A DNA stretch of 64,000 bases from Streptomyces sp. P9-A4 (GTDB taxonomy: Bacteria > Actinomycetota > Actinomycetes > Streptomycetales > Streptomycetaceae). Location: the NCBI RefSeq assembly GCF_036634195.1, contig NZ_JAZIFY010000001.1, forward strand, positions 1,002,501 through 1,066,500, in the 5' to 3' direction. Made by a program: the position numbers and the translations under genes. Shown one piece after another: positions 7,572 through 15,834 of this stretch (its first letter is position 1; every line of letters starts with the position of its first letter). The notes beneath the pieces are model-generated. The model searched no databases, had not been told where the DNA came from, and saw nothing but the letters and a program-made list of their open reading frames with translations.

Positions 7572-8671
7572 ACGCCTCCGCCCCCCGCCCTCCCCACGCC
7601 CAGGGCCACCCGCACACCGACGCGGACGACCGCCTGCGCGCCGACCTCACCGAGTTGCTGCCCCCGGCCCCGGTGCCCGACCTGACGCCCGAGCGGAACG
7701 TCGCCCTGCGGCACGCCGTGCTGCGGACCGCCCTCGCCTCCGACGGCGCCGCCGCCCGCCCGGCCCGTACCGCCCGCTCGCGTCCGGGGTTCCGGATCGG
7801 CTGGATCGCCGCGCCGGTGACGGCCTGCGCGATCGTCGCCGGTGTCGCCGTACTCGCGCCCCAGGACGTGCCGGCCGGGTCGCCGGACCGGATCTCGGCC
7901 GGGCGGACCGCGTCGCCCGAGGCCGTACGGATCCTGTCCCACGCGGCGCTGGCGGCGGCCTCCGCTCCGGCTCCGGACGCGCGGCCCGAGGAGTACGTCT
8001 ACGTCAGGAGCCTGGTCGCCCATGCGGGGCGGGGCGCGGACGGCGGCCAGGCCGTGCTGCCGGCCGCCCACCGGCGCGAGGTGTGGCTCTCCGCCGACGG
8101 CAGCCGTCCCGGTCTGCTGCGCGAGCCCGGTGCCGCCGATACGGAGCTCGGCGCCCGCCTTCCCGTGTACGAGCTGGACCACCGCGGCGCCACGCCCCGG
8201 AAGACCACCACCGGGGCGGCGCCCGCCTCCGTCACCAACCCGAACCACGCGTACGTGGCGACGCTTCCGACCGACCCGGACGCGCTGCTGCGTCTCGTCC
8301 GGGAGCAGACCCGGGGTACGGAGGGCGACGCCGATCAGCGGGCGTTCACCGCGATCGGGACACTGCTCGCCGAGACCTGGGCGCCGCCGAAGGTCACCGC
8401 CGCGCTGTACGAGGCCGCCGGGCGGATTCCCGGTGTGACCGTCCTGCCGGCCGCGACCGACGCGGCAGGTCGTGAGGGGGTCGCGGTGGCCCGTACCTCC
8501 CATGGCGAGCAGACCCAGTGGATCTTCGACCGGACGACGTCGGCGTTCCTCGGGGAGCGCACCGTGCTCACCGAGACGACGGCGGCCGGGCGGAAGGGCA
8601 CTGTGCTCGGTGTGTCGGCGGTGCTCGCCAAGGCCGTGGCGGCGGCGCCCGGGGAGCTGCCGAAGGGGTGA
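7568..8671 (+). CDS. CU044_5270-like membrane protein coupled to sigma factor
   Basis: A 367-residue protein with an N-terminal cytoplasmic part of about 75 residues, one membrane helix (IGWIAAPVTACAIVAGVAVL, about residues 78-97) and a large extracytoplasmic domain. The layout and extracytoplasmic motifs (EEYVYVRSLVAH, REVWLSADGS, WAPPKVTAALYEAAGRIPGV) match the CU044_5270 family, which usually sits directly behind an ECF sigma gene in actinobacteria. By position it could act as a single-pass anti-sigma factor or sensor, but I see no clear ZAS motif (HxxxCxxC), so the mechanism is inferred. A terminator hairpin follows. Confidence 0.8.
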   Translation: MNASAPRPPHAQGHPHTDADDRLRADLTELLPPAPVPDLTPERNVALRHAVLRTALASDGAAARPARTARSRPGFRIGWIAAPVTACAIVAGVAVLAPQDVPAGSPDRISAGRTASPEAVRILSHAALAAASAPAPDARPEEYVYVRSLVAHAGRGADGGQAVLPAAHRREVWLSADGSRPGLLREPGAADTELGARLPVYELDHRGATPRKTTTGAAPASVTNPNHAYVATLPTDPDALLRLVREQTRGTEGDADQRAFTAIGTLLAETWAPPKVTAALYEAAGRIPGVTVLPAATDAAGREGVAVARTSHGEQTQWIFDRTTSAFLGERTVLTETTAAGRKGTVLGVSAVLAKAVAAAPGELPKG

Positions 8672-8683
8672 CCGAGGGCGCCT

Positions 8684-8715
8684 TGTCGGCCCGCCGGGAG
8701 TACGGCGGGCCGACA
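8684..8715. terminator. Bidirectional terminator hairpin
   Basis: Perfect 13-bp arms (8684-8696 and 8703-8715), loop of 6 bases, between the convergent CU044_5270-like gene and the lipase. Confidence 0.8.
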
Positions 8716-8720
8716 GCCCC

Positions 8721-9437
8721 CTAGGGGCGGAGGAAGGTGCGGACTCCCAGGGAGACCGCGTCGTCGCCCAGGAGTTCGTTGTGGTCGAGGCAGCCGGCGG
8801 CGTTGTTGGTCGCGCCGGTCAGGGGGACGCTGTTGTCGGGGTTGATGACCTCGTCGCAGTTCGACCACCAGGTCGCGTAGCGCACGGCCCCGGGTGTCTC
8901 GTCGCCCGCCGCCAGGTTCTTCTGGACGTAGGAGCCGGGACTCATGTCGCGGCACGCCTGGTCCCACAGGGCGCAGGCCCAGGCGATGCTGGTCCCGTGG
9001 TTGGGGCCGGCGAGGGAGACCCAGTGGGCGACCGATGCCTGTCCGGCGGGGTCGAACTTGACGTACCAGCGAGTGACGAGGCTGCCGAAGGAGTGGGCGA
9101 CGAGGTCGACGCGGCTCGCGCCGGTCTGCCGCTTCACTCCCTCGACGTACGCGGCGAGTTCGCCGGACAGGGCCTCGTTCACGGACCGGTGCGTGTCGTA
9201 GCCGAAGGAGAACAGCTCGGCGTCCGTGTATCCGTCGGCCTTGAAGTCCGCGCGCAGGCCGCCCCATACGCCGGGGTCGGCGTTGTAGCCGTGGACGAAG
9301 ACGACCGGGATGCGGGCGGCGGCGCCGCGTGCGGGTGCCTGGGCACTGACCGTCGCGGTCGGCAGGAGCAGGGCCGCGACGGCGGCGAGCAGCGGTACGG
9401 CGATCCTGGCGCCGAGCCTGGAACCGGGCTTCAACAC
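8721..9437 (-). CDS. Secreted triacylglycerol lipase / esterase (alpha/beta hydrolase)
   Basis: A 238-residue exported hydrolase that probably cleaves ester lipids outside the cell. The signal peptide covers about residues 1-32 (basic start MLKPGSRLGARI, hydrophobic core, AxA-type end near TVSAQA). The mature part opens with IPVVFVHGYNADPGVW (oxyanion region), then the nucleophile elbow VDLVAHSFGSLVTRWY with the serine in AHSFG rather than the usual GxSxG. NNAAGCLDHNELLGDD near the end probably holds the catalytic histidine, and several cysteines could form disulfides. It resembles the small EstA/LipA-type Streptomyces lipases. It lies downstream of acetoacetyl-CoA synthetase on the same strand but is separated by a hairpin and a repeat element. 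Confidence 0.88.
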   Translation of the reverse strand: MLKPGSRLGARIAVPLLAAVAALLLPTATVSAQAPARGAAARIPVVFVHGYNADPGVWGGLRADFKADGYTDAELFSFGYDTHRSVNEALSGELAAYVEGVKRQTGASRVDLVAHSFGSLVTRWYVKFDPAGQASVAHWVSLAGPNHGTSIAWACALWDQACRDMSPGSYVQKNLAAGDETPGAVRYATWWSNCDEVINPDNSVPLTGATNNAAGCLDHNELLGDDAVSLGVRTFLRP

Positions 9438-9503
9438 ACATCCCCCTACGACGTGTTACGCGCGAGTAGTCAGGAGCATGGTGGGGCCTGGGGGTGCGGA
9501 TGA

Positions 9504-9548
9504 ACAGTCCCGTGCACGGGGATGCCGTATGGCCGTGCACGGGACTGT
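9504..9548. terminator. Perfect 16-bp hairpin upstream of the lipase
   Basis: Arms 9504-9519 and 9533-9548 (ACAGTCCCGTGCACGG and its complement) with a 13-base loop. It sits between the repeat element and the lipase promoter region, so it could be a second terminator for acetoacetyl-CoA synthetase or a regulatory site for the lipase. Confidence 0.55.
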
Positions 9549-9571
9549 GTCATACGGACACGGCCTGGGGC

Positions 9572-9750
9572 CTAGGGCCTGCCGTCACACTCCCGTCGTC
9601 GCCCGAAGGGCGGCCCCGCGGCGTCTGGTGCGTGCTCTCGGCGTGCCGGGCGGAAGCCCTCGTACTGGACGTACTCGGGCTTTCGCCCGGTGCGGCGAGA
9701 GCGCGTGCCAGGCGTCGTGGGGCAGGCGGGAGTGTGACGACAGGCCCTAG
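9572..9750. repeat. 179-bp MITE-like palindromic element with 24-bp terminal inverted repeats
   Basis: The element runs CTAG to CTAG. Its ends (9572-9595 and 9727-9750) are inverted repeats with one mismatch, and the rest folds back nearly along its whole length; many mismatches are transitions that still allow G-U pairing in RNA. The left arm has an extra mini-hairpin (GCCCGAAGGGC). It encodes no protein. The TAG stop of the acetoacetyl-CoA synthetase gene lies inside the terminal CTAG. I believe similar palindromes recur in Streptomyces genomes, but only one copy is in this window, so mobility is inferred. Confidence 0.7.
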
Positions 9751-11717
9751 CCGCGGCGGCTGGCGGCCAGCGTCTCGTAGAAGTGCAGGAGGCCGAGGTC
9801 GTCGACCGAGCCCGCGTTGACCGCCTTGGCCAGGGGGGTGCCCTGGAGCAGGCGCTTGACCGGGACCTCGATGCGCTTGCCGGTGAGGGTGTGCGGGACG
9901 CCCGGGACCTCGATGATCTCGTCGGGGACGTGACGCGGGGACAGTTCCGCGCGAATCGTGCGCTTGATGCGGGCGATCAGCTCGTCGTCGAGGGTGGCGC
10001 CCTCCACGAGGTGGACGAAGAGCGGCATCCAGTAGCCGCCGTCCGGCTCCTCCAGGCCGATCACGAGGGACTCGCGGATCTCCGGGAGACGCTCGACCGC
10101 CTCATAGATATCGGCGCTACCCATCCGCACGCCCTGTCGGTTCAGGGTGGAGTCGGAGCGGCCGTGGATGACGACCGAGCCGTGGTCGGTGATCGTGATC
10201 CAGTCGCCGTGGCGCCAGACGCCCGGGAACATCTCGAAGTAGCTGTCGCGGTAGCGGCTGCCGTCGGGGTCGTTCCAGAAGTGGATCGGCATGGACGGCA
10301 TGGGGTTGGTGACGACGAGTTCGCCGACCTCGCCGATGACGGGCTTGCCGGAGGGGTCCCAGGACTGGAGGTCGGTGCCGAGGCCCGCGGCCTGGAGCTC
10401 GCCGATGTGGACCGGGAGGGTGGGGACGGCCCCGGCGAAGCAGGAGCAGACGTCGGTGCCGCCGCTGACCGACGCGATCCAGAGGTTCTCGCGGACCTCG
10501 TCGTGCAGCCAGCGGAAACCGTCGGGGGGCAGCGGGGAGCCGGTGGTGGCCACGCACTTCACGGAGGACAGGTCGAAGTCCCGGCCCGGGTGCACATCCG
10601 CCTTGGCGCAGGCCATGACGTACGCGGCGGAGGTGCCGTACAGGGTGGCGCGGGTGCGCTCGGCGACGCGCCACTGGGCGGCGGTGTCCGGATAGCCGGG
10701 GCTCCCGTCGTACAGGACGACGGTCGTACCGGTGAGGAGACCGGAGACGAGGAAGTTCCACATCATCCAGCCGGTGGAGGTGTACCAGAAGAACACGTCC
10801 TCGGGGCCGAGGTCGCAGTGCAGCCCCAGCTGCTTGACGTGCTCGACGAGGATGCCGCCCTGGGACTGGACGATCGCCTTCGGCAGCCCGGTCGTGCCGG
10901 AGGAGTACAGCACCCACAGCGGGTGCGAGAACGGGACCTGCTCGTAGACCGGCTCGACGTCGGCGGCGACGAGGTCGGCCCAGGCGAGGGTTCCCTCCGG
11001 GGCCGGGGTGCCGAGCAGCGGGATGTGGACGACGGCGCGCAGGGTGGGCAGCTCGGCGCGGAGTTCGGCGACGGTGTCGCGGCGGTCGTGCTCCTTGCCG
11101 CCGTAGCGGTAGCCGTCGACGGTGAAGAGGACGACCGGCTCGACCTGCTGGAAGCGGTCGAGGACGCTGCGGGCGCCGAAGTCGGGGGCGCAGGAGGTCC
11201 ACACCCCGCCGACGGCCGCGGTGGCGAGGAGGGCCACGACGGACTGCGGGACGTTGGGCAGGTAGCCGCTGACGCGGTCGCCCGGCCGTACGCCGAGGGC
11301 GCGGAGCTCCGCGGCGAGGGAGCCGACCTGGCGGCGCAGCTCCGACCAGGTGGTCGGCATCGGCTCATGTGTCTCGTCCACATGAAGCAGTGCCGTGTCA
11401 TGGGGGCGCTCGTCGGCGGCGCGCAGGGCGTGCTCGGCGTAGTTGAGGGTGGCGCCGGGGAACCACTCGGCACCGGGCATGGAACGGTCGCCGAGCACCC
11501 GCTCGTACGGGGTGGAGAAGCGGACGTCGAACCACTCGACGACCGCCTTCCAGAAGGCTTCGAGCTCGTCGACCGACCAGCGGTGGAGCGCCGGGTACCC
11601 GCCCTCGGCGGGGGCGCCGTGGTGTTCGGCGGCCCAGGCCTGGAAGCGGGTGACGGCGGCCGAGGCGATGCGTTCCTCGTCCGGCTGCCAGAGCGGCTCG
11701 GTCTGCGCGGATGTCAT
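9747..11717 (-). CDS. aacS: Acetoacetate-CoA ligase (acetoacetyl-CoA synthetase)
   Basis: A 656-residue adenylate-forming enzyme, the normal length for this family. It activates acetoacetate with ATP and CoA, feeding ketone-body carbon into lipid or polyketide precursors. Visible motifs are the short ACS linker with WSVDELEAFW near the N-terminus, the AMP-binding loop YSSGTTGLPKAIVQSQGG, STGWMMWNFLVSGLLTG, SGGTDVCSCF, the YRDSYFEMFPGVWRHGDW adenylate motif, and the C-terminal catalytic lysine context TLTGKRIEVPVKR. I chose the ATG at 11717 because it has AGGGAG upstream and gives the standard N-terminus; the frame is open to 11873. The stop codon lies in the end of the repeat element. It is divergent from the GH31 gene across about 215 bp. 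Confidence 0.95.
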   Translation of the reverse strand: MTSAQTEPLWQPDEERIASAAVTRFQAWAAEHHGAPAEGGYPALHRWSVDELEAFWKAVVEWFDVRFSTPYERVLGDRSMPGAEWFPGATLNYAEHALRAADERPHDTALLHVDETHEPMPTTWSELRRQVGSLAAELRALGVRPGDRVSGYLPNVPQSVVALLATAAVGGVWTSCAPDFGARSVLDRFQQVEPVVLFTVDGYRYGGKEHDRRDTVAELRAELPTLRAVVHIPLLGTPAPEGTLAWADLVAADVEPVYEQVPFSHPLWVLYSSGTTGLPKAIVQSQGGILVEHVKQLGLHCDLGPEDVFFWYTSTGWMMWNFLVSGLLTGTTVVLYDGSPGYPDTAAQWRVAERTRATLYGTSAAYVMACAKADVHPGRDFDLSSVKCVATTGSPLPPDGFRWLHDEVRENLWIASVSGGTDVCSCFAGAVPTLPVHIGELQAAGLGTDLQSWDPSGKPVIGEVGELVVTNPMPSMPIHFWNDPDGSRYRDSYFEMFPGVWRHGDWITITDHGSVVIHGRSDSTLNRQGVRMGSADIYEAVERLPEIRESLVIGLEEPDGGYWMPLFVHLVEGATLDDELIARIKRTIRAELSPRHVPDEIIEVPGVPHTLTGKRIEVPVKRLLQGTPLAKAVNAGSVDDLGLLHFYETLAASRRG

Positions 11718-11932
11718 TGGGGCGGCTCCCTGGCTGTACACGGGGTCGGCGTGTGTCCCGCGCACGTGCTGGGGTGTGCGCGCGACGCGGCTGACAGGAC
11801 GATGCCATGTGATCGTCTTTCGCACCAGGGCTGCCCGCCCATGGTCAGACAGTTGAATATGTGCTCCCACCACGGGTGAACGGCAGTTGAACGGAGCCTG
11901 TTCCGCCCCGGACGGGTGGCAGGCTGAGCTGC

Positions 11933-14290
11933 ATGGACGGTCGTGGACTGGTGCGTTCGATCAAGGTGTTCGGTTCGGTGCGGGGGTTGCGCACGGTGCG
12001 GGTGGCGTGGCGGCAGCGCCGTACGGATGCGCGGGGCCTGCCGGCGAGGGGTCCGGAGCGGGCCAGGGTTCCCGGGCTCGCGGCAGGGGCGGAGGCCGCG
12101 CCGGGCGGGGGGACCGTCAGGTTCGCGCGCTCCTCTCTGCGGGTCTCCGTGTCGGCGGGCGGGACCGTCTTCTGGGGGTGGGACGGGGCCGAGCCGCTTC
12201 CCTCGTACGCCCTGGCCGGCGAGGCGCCCGATCCGGACCCCCGGGCCTCCCTGGAGCCGGACACGGACGGCGGCTGGCGGATCGTGTCGGAGCGGGTGAC
12301 GGTGGCGGTCTCCCGTCATGGCGCGGTGGAGATCCGGACGCCGGGCGGGGTGATGCTGCGCAGGGACCTGCCGCCGCGGTGGTGGGAGCCGGTGGCCGAG
12401 GACGGCGCGGGCGGGGCGCGCTGGGTGCAGCGCAGCGAGGTGCCCGCGGACGCGCGGTTCTTCGGGCTGGGCGGGCGGTCCGCGGGGCCGCGGCTGCGGG
12501 ACGGCACGTACCGGCTGTGGAACACCGACCCGAAGGGGAGTTTCGGCCCCGGGGACGACCCGCTCCACATCACGATGCCGGTGCAGTTCGTCGTCTCGGA
12601 CGCCGGTACGCACCTGGCCTTCCACGACAACTCCTGGGACGGCCGGGTGACCCTGGCCGAGGGCGAGGAGGGAGCGGGTTCCGGGCACGACCGGCCGGGG
12701 ACCAGCGAGGTGCGGACGGACGGCGGGCCGCTGCGCTGCTGGGTGGTGGTCGGCACCCCCGCGCGCGTGCTCCACGGTTGGGCGGCGCTGACCGGCGCGC
12801 CCGCACTGCCGCCGGACTGGGCGCTCGGGCCGCAGCACGCGCGCTGGGGCTTCGGCAGCGCCCGGGAGGTACGGCGGATCGTGGCCGGGTACCGGGAGCG
12901 GGGCCTCGCGCTGTCCGCCGTGCACCTGGACATCGACCACTACGACGGGCACCGGGTGTTCACGGTCGACCGGGAGCGGTTCCCCGACCTGCCGGGGCTC
13001 GCGGCGGAACTGCGGGAGCAGGGCGTGCGGCTGGTCTCGATCGTGGACCCGGCGGTGAAGGCCGAACCCGGGGACGCGGTGTACGACAGCGGGCGTGCGG
13101 CGGACGCGTTCGTGCGGGACGCCCGGGGCCGGGAGGTCCACGGGGTGGTGTGGCCGGGCGAGTGCGCCTACCCGGACTTCACCGATCCGGCGGTACGGGA
13201 GTGGTGGGGCGGCCTCTACGAGGAGCGGCTGCGGCAGGGCTTCTCCGGGGTGTGGCACGACATGAACGAGCCGGTGTCCTTCGCGCCCTTCGGCGACTCG
13301 ACCCTGCCGCGCTCGGCGCGGCACGCGCTGGACGGGCGCGGCGGCGACCACCGCGAGGCGCACAACGTGTACGGCCTCACGATGGCTCGCGCCGGATACG
13401 AGGGGCTGCGCCGGCTGCGGCCCGACGAGCGGCCGTTCCTCTTCTCGCGGTCCGGCTGGGCCGGTATGCAGCGGTACGGCGGCACCTGGTCGGGTGACGT
13501 GTCCACGGGGTGGCCGGGGCTGCGGGCCTCGCTCGCCCTGGTGCTGGGGCTCGGGCTCTGCGGGGTGCCGTACTCGGGTCCCGACGTGGGCGGTTTCGAC
13601 GGCAGCCCGACGCCGGAGCTGTTCCTGCGCTGGTATCAGCTGGGGGCGTGGCTGCCGCTGTTCCGTACCCACGCGGCTATCGACGCGGGGCGGCGCGAAC
13701 CCTGGGAGTTCGGGCCGGAGGTCCTGGAGCACGCGCGCGTGGCGCTGGCCGAGCGGGAGCGGTTGCGGCCGTACTTCACCACGCTCGCCCGGCTCGCCCG
13801 GATGACCGGCGCGCCGTACGTCCGGCCGGTCTGGTGGGGGACGCCCGAGGACCGGGCGCTGCGGGACTGCGAGGACGCGTTCCTGCTGGGTGACGCGCTG
13901 CTGGTGGCGCCGGTCCTGACCGGGGGCGCGGACCGGCGGGCGGTACGGCTGCCGCGCGGGCGCTGGTACGACACGGCGACGGGGCAGGCGTACGAGGGGC
14001 CCGGGCAGGTGCTGCTCGACGCGCCGCTCTCCCGGGTGCCGGTGCTGGCGCGGGCCGGGGCGGTGCTCCCTGTGCTGGGTGAGGGGGGCGGGCCGGCCCT
14101 GGAGGTGTGGGCGCCCGCCGCCGGGCGGACGGGCGGCGGACTCGTCGTACGGGACACGGGGGACGGCTGGGAGCCGGCCGAGATCGAGCGGTACCAGTCA
14201 CGGCTGGTGGACGGCCGGGTGTTCGTGGAGCGGGTGACGGACGACGGGGTGGCGGAGGTGGAGCTGCCGGTGCGGGTGCGGGGGCTCTGA
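11933..14290 (+). CDS. GH31 family alpha-glucosidase
   Basis: A 785-residue glycoside hydrolase family 31 enzyme that removes terminal alpha-linked glucose. An N-terminal beta domain (to about residue 280, with FFGLGGRSAGPRLRDGTYRLWNTD) precedes the catalytic barrel. The nucleophile motif WHDMNEPVSF puts the nucleophile at Asp443, and the acid/base is Asp522 in WSGDVSTGW; PYSGPDVGGFDG and FRTHAAIDAG are the other family signatures. No signal peptide is present, so it is probably cytoplasmic. The ribosome site is weak (GGCTGAG). The first 55 residues are basic and may be over-called. Two CAGTTGAA repeats (11848 and 11884) lie in the shared promoter region with aacS. Confidence 0.92.
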   Translation: MDGRGLVRSIKVFGSVRGLRTVRVAWRQRRTDARGLPARGPERARVPGLAAGAEAAPGGGTVRFARSSLRVSVSAGGTVFWGWDGAEPLPSYALAGEAPDPDPRASLEPDTDGGWRIVSERVTVAVSRHGAVEIRTPGGVMLRRDLPPRWWEPVAEDGAGGARWVQRSEVPADARFFGLGGRSAGPRLRDGTYRLWNTDPKGSFGPGDDPLHITMPVQFVVSDAGTHLAFHDNSWDGRVTLAEGEEGAGSGHDRPGTSEVRTDGGPLRCWVVVGTPARVLHGWAALTGAPALPPDWALGPQHARWGFGSAREVRRIVAGYRERGLALSAVHLDIDHYDGHRVFTVDRERFPDLPGLAAELREQGVRLVSIVDPAVKAEPGDAVYDSGRAADAFVRDARGREVHGVVWPGECAYPDFTDPAVREWWGGLYEERLRQGFSGVWHDMNEPVSFAPFGDSTLPRSARHALDGRGGDHREAHNVYGLTMARAGYEGLRRLRPDERPFLFSRSGWAGMQRYGGTWSGDVSTGWPGLRASLALVLGLGLCGVPYSGPDVGGFDGSPTPELFLRWYQLGAWLPLFRTHAAIDAGRREPWEFGPEVLEHARVALAERERLRPYFTTLARLARMTGAPYVRPVWWGTPEDRALRDCEDAFLLGDALLVAPVLTGGADRRAVRLPRGRWYDTATGQAYEGPGQVLLDAPLSRVPVLARAGAVLPVLGEGGGPALEVWAPAAGRTGGGLVVRDTGDGWEPAEIERYQSRLVDGRVFVERVTDDGVAEVELPVRVRGL

Positions 14291-14364
14291 GGGCCCACGC
14301 GCGTGCGTGGCCCGCACGCGCGGGTGGCCCGCGTTCGCGGGCGCACCCCGCCCACGCCCGCGAC

Positions 14365-14874
14365 TCAGCCGTACTCCCCCGCGAACCACTTCCGTACCGC
14401 CTCCGTGTGGAGCGGGAAGGCCAGTTCCTCCGGTGCGTGGAGCACGTGGTGGCCGCTCGTCTCGTCCGTCGGCGTCGACGGCGGGAGTTCGGCCGCCCGG
14501 CGGGACGGGAGGAGGCCGAAGAGGAGGAGGTGGCCGGCCGGGGAGCTCAGCGCGTCGGCGAGGCGGACCTCTTCGGCGGAGGTCCGGATGCCGGTCTCCT
14601 CGCGCAGTTCGCGGGCGACGGCGGTGCGCCAGTCCTCGCCGTGGTCGATGAAGCCGCCCGGCAGGGCCACTCCGCCCCGCGCGGGTTCGATGGTGCGGGT
14701 GATGACGACGAGGCCCGTGCCCGTTCCGTCCGTGACGGGGAGCAGGGCGACGGCGACGGGCAGCGGGTTGCGGTAGGCGGTCGCGCCGCAGGCCCGGCAG
14801 GTGCGGGGCCAGCCCGCGTCGGCCGGGTACGCGGCGCCGCAGGAGGAGCAGTGGGAATCGCGGGTGTCCTTCAC
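14365..14874 (-). CDS. NUDIX hydrolase with N-terminal zinc ribbon
   Basis: A 169-residue NUDIX pyrophosphohydrolase. The NUDIX box is complete (GGFIDHGEDWRTAVARELREE, read to TGI), with the metal-binding REXXEE glutamates. An N-terminal zinc ribbon of two CxxC knuckles (CSSCG at about 8-12 and CRACG about 20 residues later) makes it look like NudC-type or zinc-ribbon NUDIX proteins. I chose the GTG at 14874 (VKDTRDSHCSSCG): longer starts would overlap the divergent dipeptidase's start and add an odd leader. Substrate is unknown; NADH or ADP-ribose type is possible. GC-rich hairpins between 14291 and 14360 probably end transcription from both sides. Confidence 0.85.
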   Translation of the reverse strand: MKDTRDSHCSSCGAAYPADAGWPRTCRACGATAYRNPLPVAVALLPVTDGTGTGLVVITRTIEPARGGVALPGGFIDHGEDWRTAVARELREETGIRTSAEEVRLADALSSPAGHLLLFGLLPSRRAAELPPSTPTDETSGHHVLHAPEELAFPLHTEAVRKWFAGEYG

Positions 14875-14932
14875 GGGCCGACCGTATGCGATCACCCTTT
14901 CCCGGCGCTGCCGGAACTGATAGACGGTGCGC

Positions 14933-15754
14933 ATGACAGGACTCGCTTCCGCTCTCCGTACCCTCGCCGTCACTGCCGCGGCCGGACTGCTCGCCGCCAC
15001 GGGCACCCTCGCCGCCCCCGCTCCCCCGGCGTCGGCCGCGCCGGAGCCGAAGGCGCCGAGGGAGTTCGTGGCCCTGAGCGCGGTCGACCGGACGATCGTC
15101 CAGGAGATGCGCTACACGACGGCGCACAACTTCGTGGGCGAACCGGTGGACGGCTACCGGCAGCCGCTGTGCATCCTGACCCGCCCCGCCGCCGAGGCTC
15201 TGCACCGCGCGCAGGTCCGGCTGCTCGCCCGGGGGTACACGCTCAAGGTGTACGACTGCTACCGCCCGCAGCGGGCCGTGGACCACTTCGTGCGCTGGGC
15301 CGAGGACCTGGCGGACGAGCGGATGCGGGAGGAGTTCTATCCGCTCGTCGACAAGTCGAGGCTGTTCGCGGACGGATACATCGCGGAGAAGTCCGGGCAC
15401 AGCCGGGGCTCGACGGTGGACCTGACCGTCGTACGGCTGCCGGCCGCGCCCACGCGCGCGTACGTACCCGGTGAGCGGCTGGTGGAGTGCTACGCCCCGC
15501 AGGCGGAGCGGTTCCCGGACAACTCCGTGGACATGGGGACCGGGTACGACTGCTTCGACACGCGCTCGCACACCGACGACCCGCGCATCCAGGGCGTGCA
15601 GCGGGCCAACCGGCAGCTCCTGAAGGGGGCGCTCGGTGAGCAGGGGTTCGTGAACCTGCCGGAGGAGTGGTGGCACTTCACGTTCAAGCCGGAGCCGTTC
15701 CCGGGCACGTTCTTCGACTTCCCGGTGGCCCGGCGGTCGGTGGCCGGTCACTGA
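14933..15754 (+). CDS. Secreted D-alanyl-D-alanine dipeptidase (VanX/DdpX family)
   Basis: A 273-residue zinc peptidase that cleaves D-Ala-D-Ala or related dipeptides. A signal peptide (MTGLASALRTLAVTAAAGLLA region, ending near PPASAAPEP) predicts export. The family motifs are all visible: MRYTTAHNFVG near the start of the mature part, VYDCYRPQRAVDHF, the zinc site SGHSRGSTVDLTVV (SxHxxGxAxD type), DMGTGYDCFDTRSH, and EEWWHFTF carrying the catalytic Glu and the third zinc ligand. Unlike vancomycin-resistance VanX, it is exported and lies outside a vanHAX cluster, so a role in peptidoglycan turnover or dipeptide scavenging is more likely than resistance. Its start overlaps the region upstream of the divergent NUDIX gene. 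Confidence 0.9.
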   Translation: MTGLASALRTLAVTAAAGLLAATGTLAAPAPPASAAPEPKAPREFVALSAVDRTIVQEMRYTTAHNFVGEPVDGYRQPLCILTRPAAEALHRAQVRLLARGYTLKVYDCYRPQRAVDHFVRWAEDLADERMREEFYPLVDKSRLFADGYIAEKSGHSRGSTVDLTVVRLPAAPTRAYVPGERLVECYAPQAERFPDNSVDMGTGYDCFDTRSHTDDPRIQGVQRANRQLLKGALGEQGFVNLPEEWWHFTFKPEPFPGTFFDFPVARRSVAGH

Positions 15755-15788
15755 GCCTTCCGCGTCCGGGGGCTCCCGTGGCACACTC

Positions 15789-15803
15789 CTGACGGTTCGT
15801 CAG
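15789..15803. promoter_or_regulatory. TetR-type operator CTGACG-N3-CGTCAG upstream of DUF35/thiolase genes
   Basis: A perfect palindrome with a 3-base centre (GTT) lies 32 bp before the DUF35 start. The same motif with centre GTA occurs at 56349-56363. The shape is typical of TetR-family sites. No TetR gene is in the window. Confidence 0.65.
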
Positions 15804-15834
15804 TTATTTGTGAGCGGTGGCACGGGAGGCCTCG

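Noticed and set aside
14933..15754. A vancomycin-resistance VanX gene
   Set aside because: The enzyme family fits, but it has a signal peptide and no vanH, vanA or vanRS neighbours, so a turnover role is more likely.
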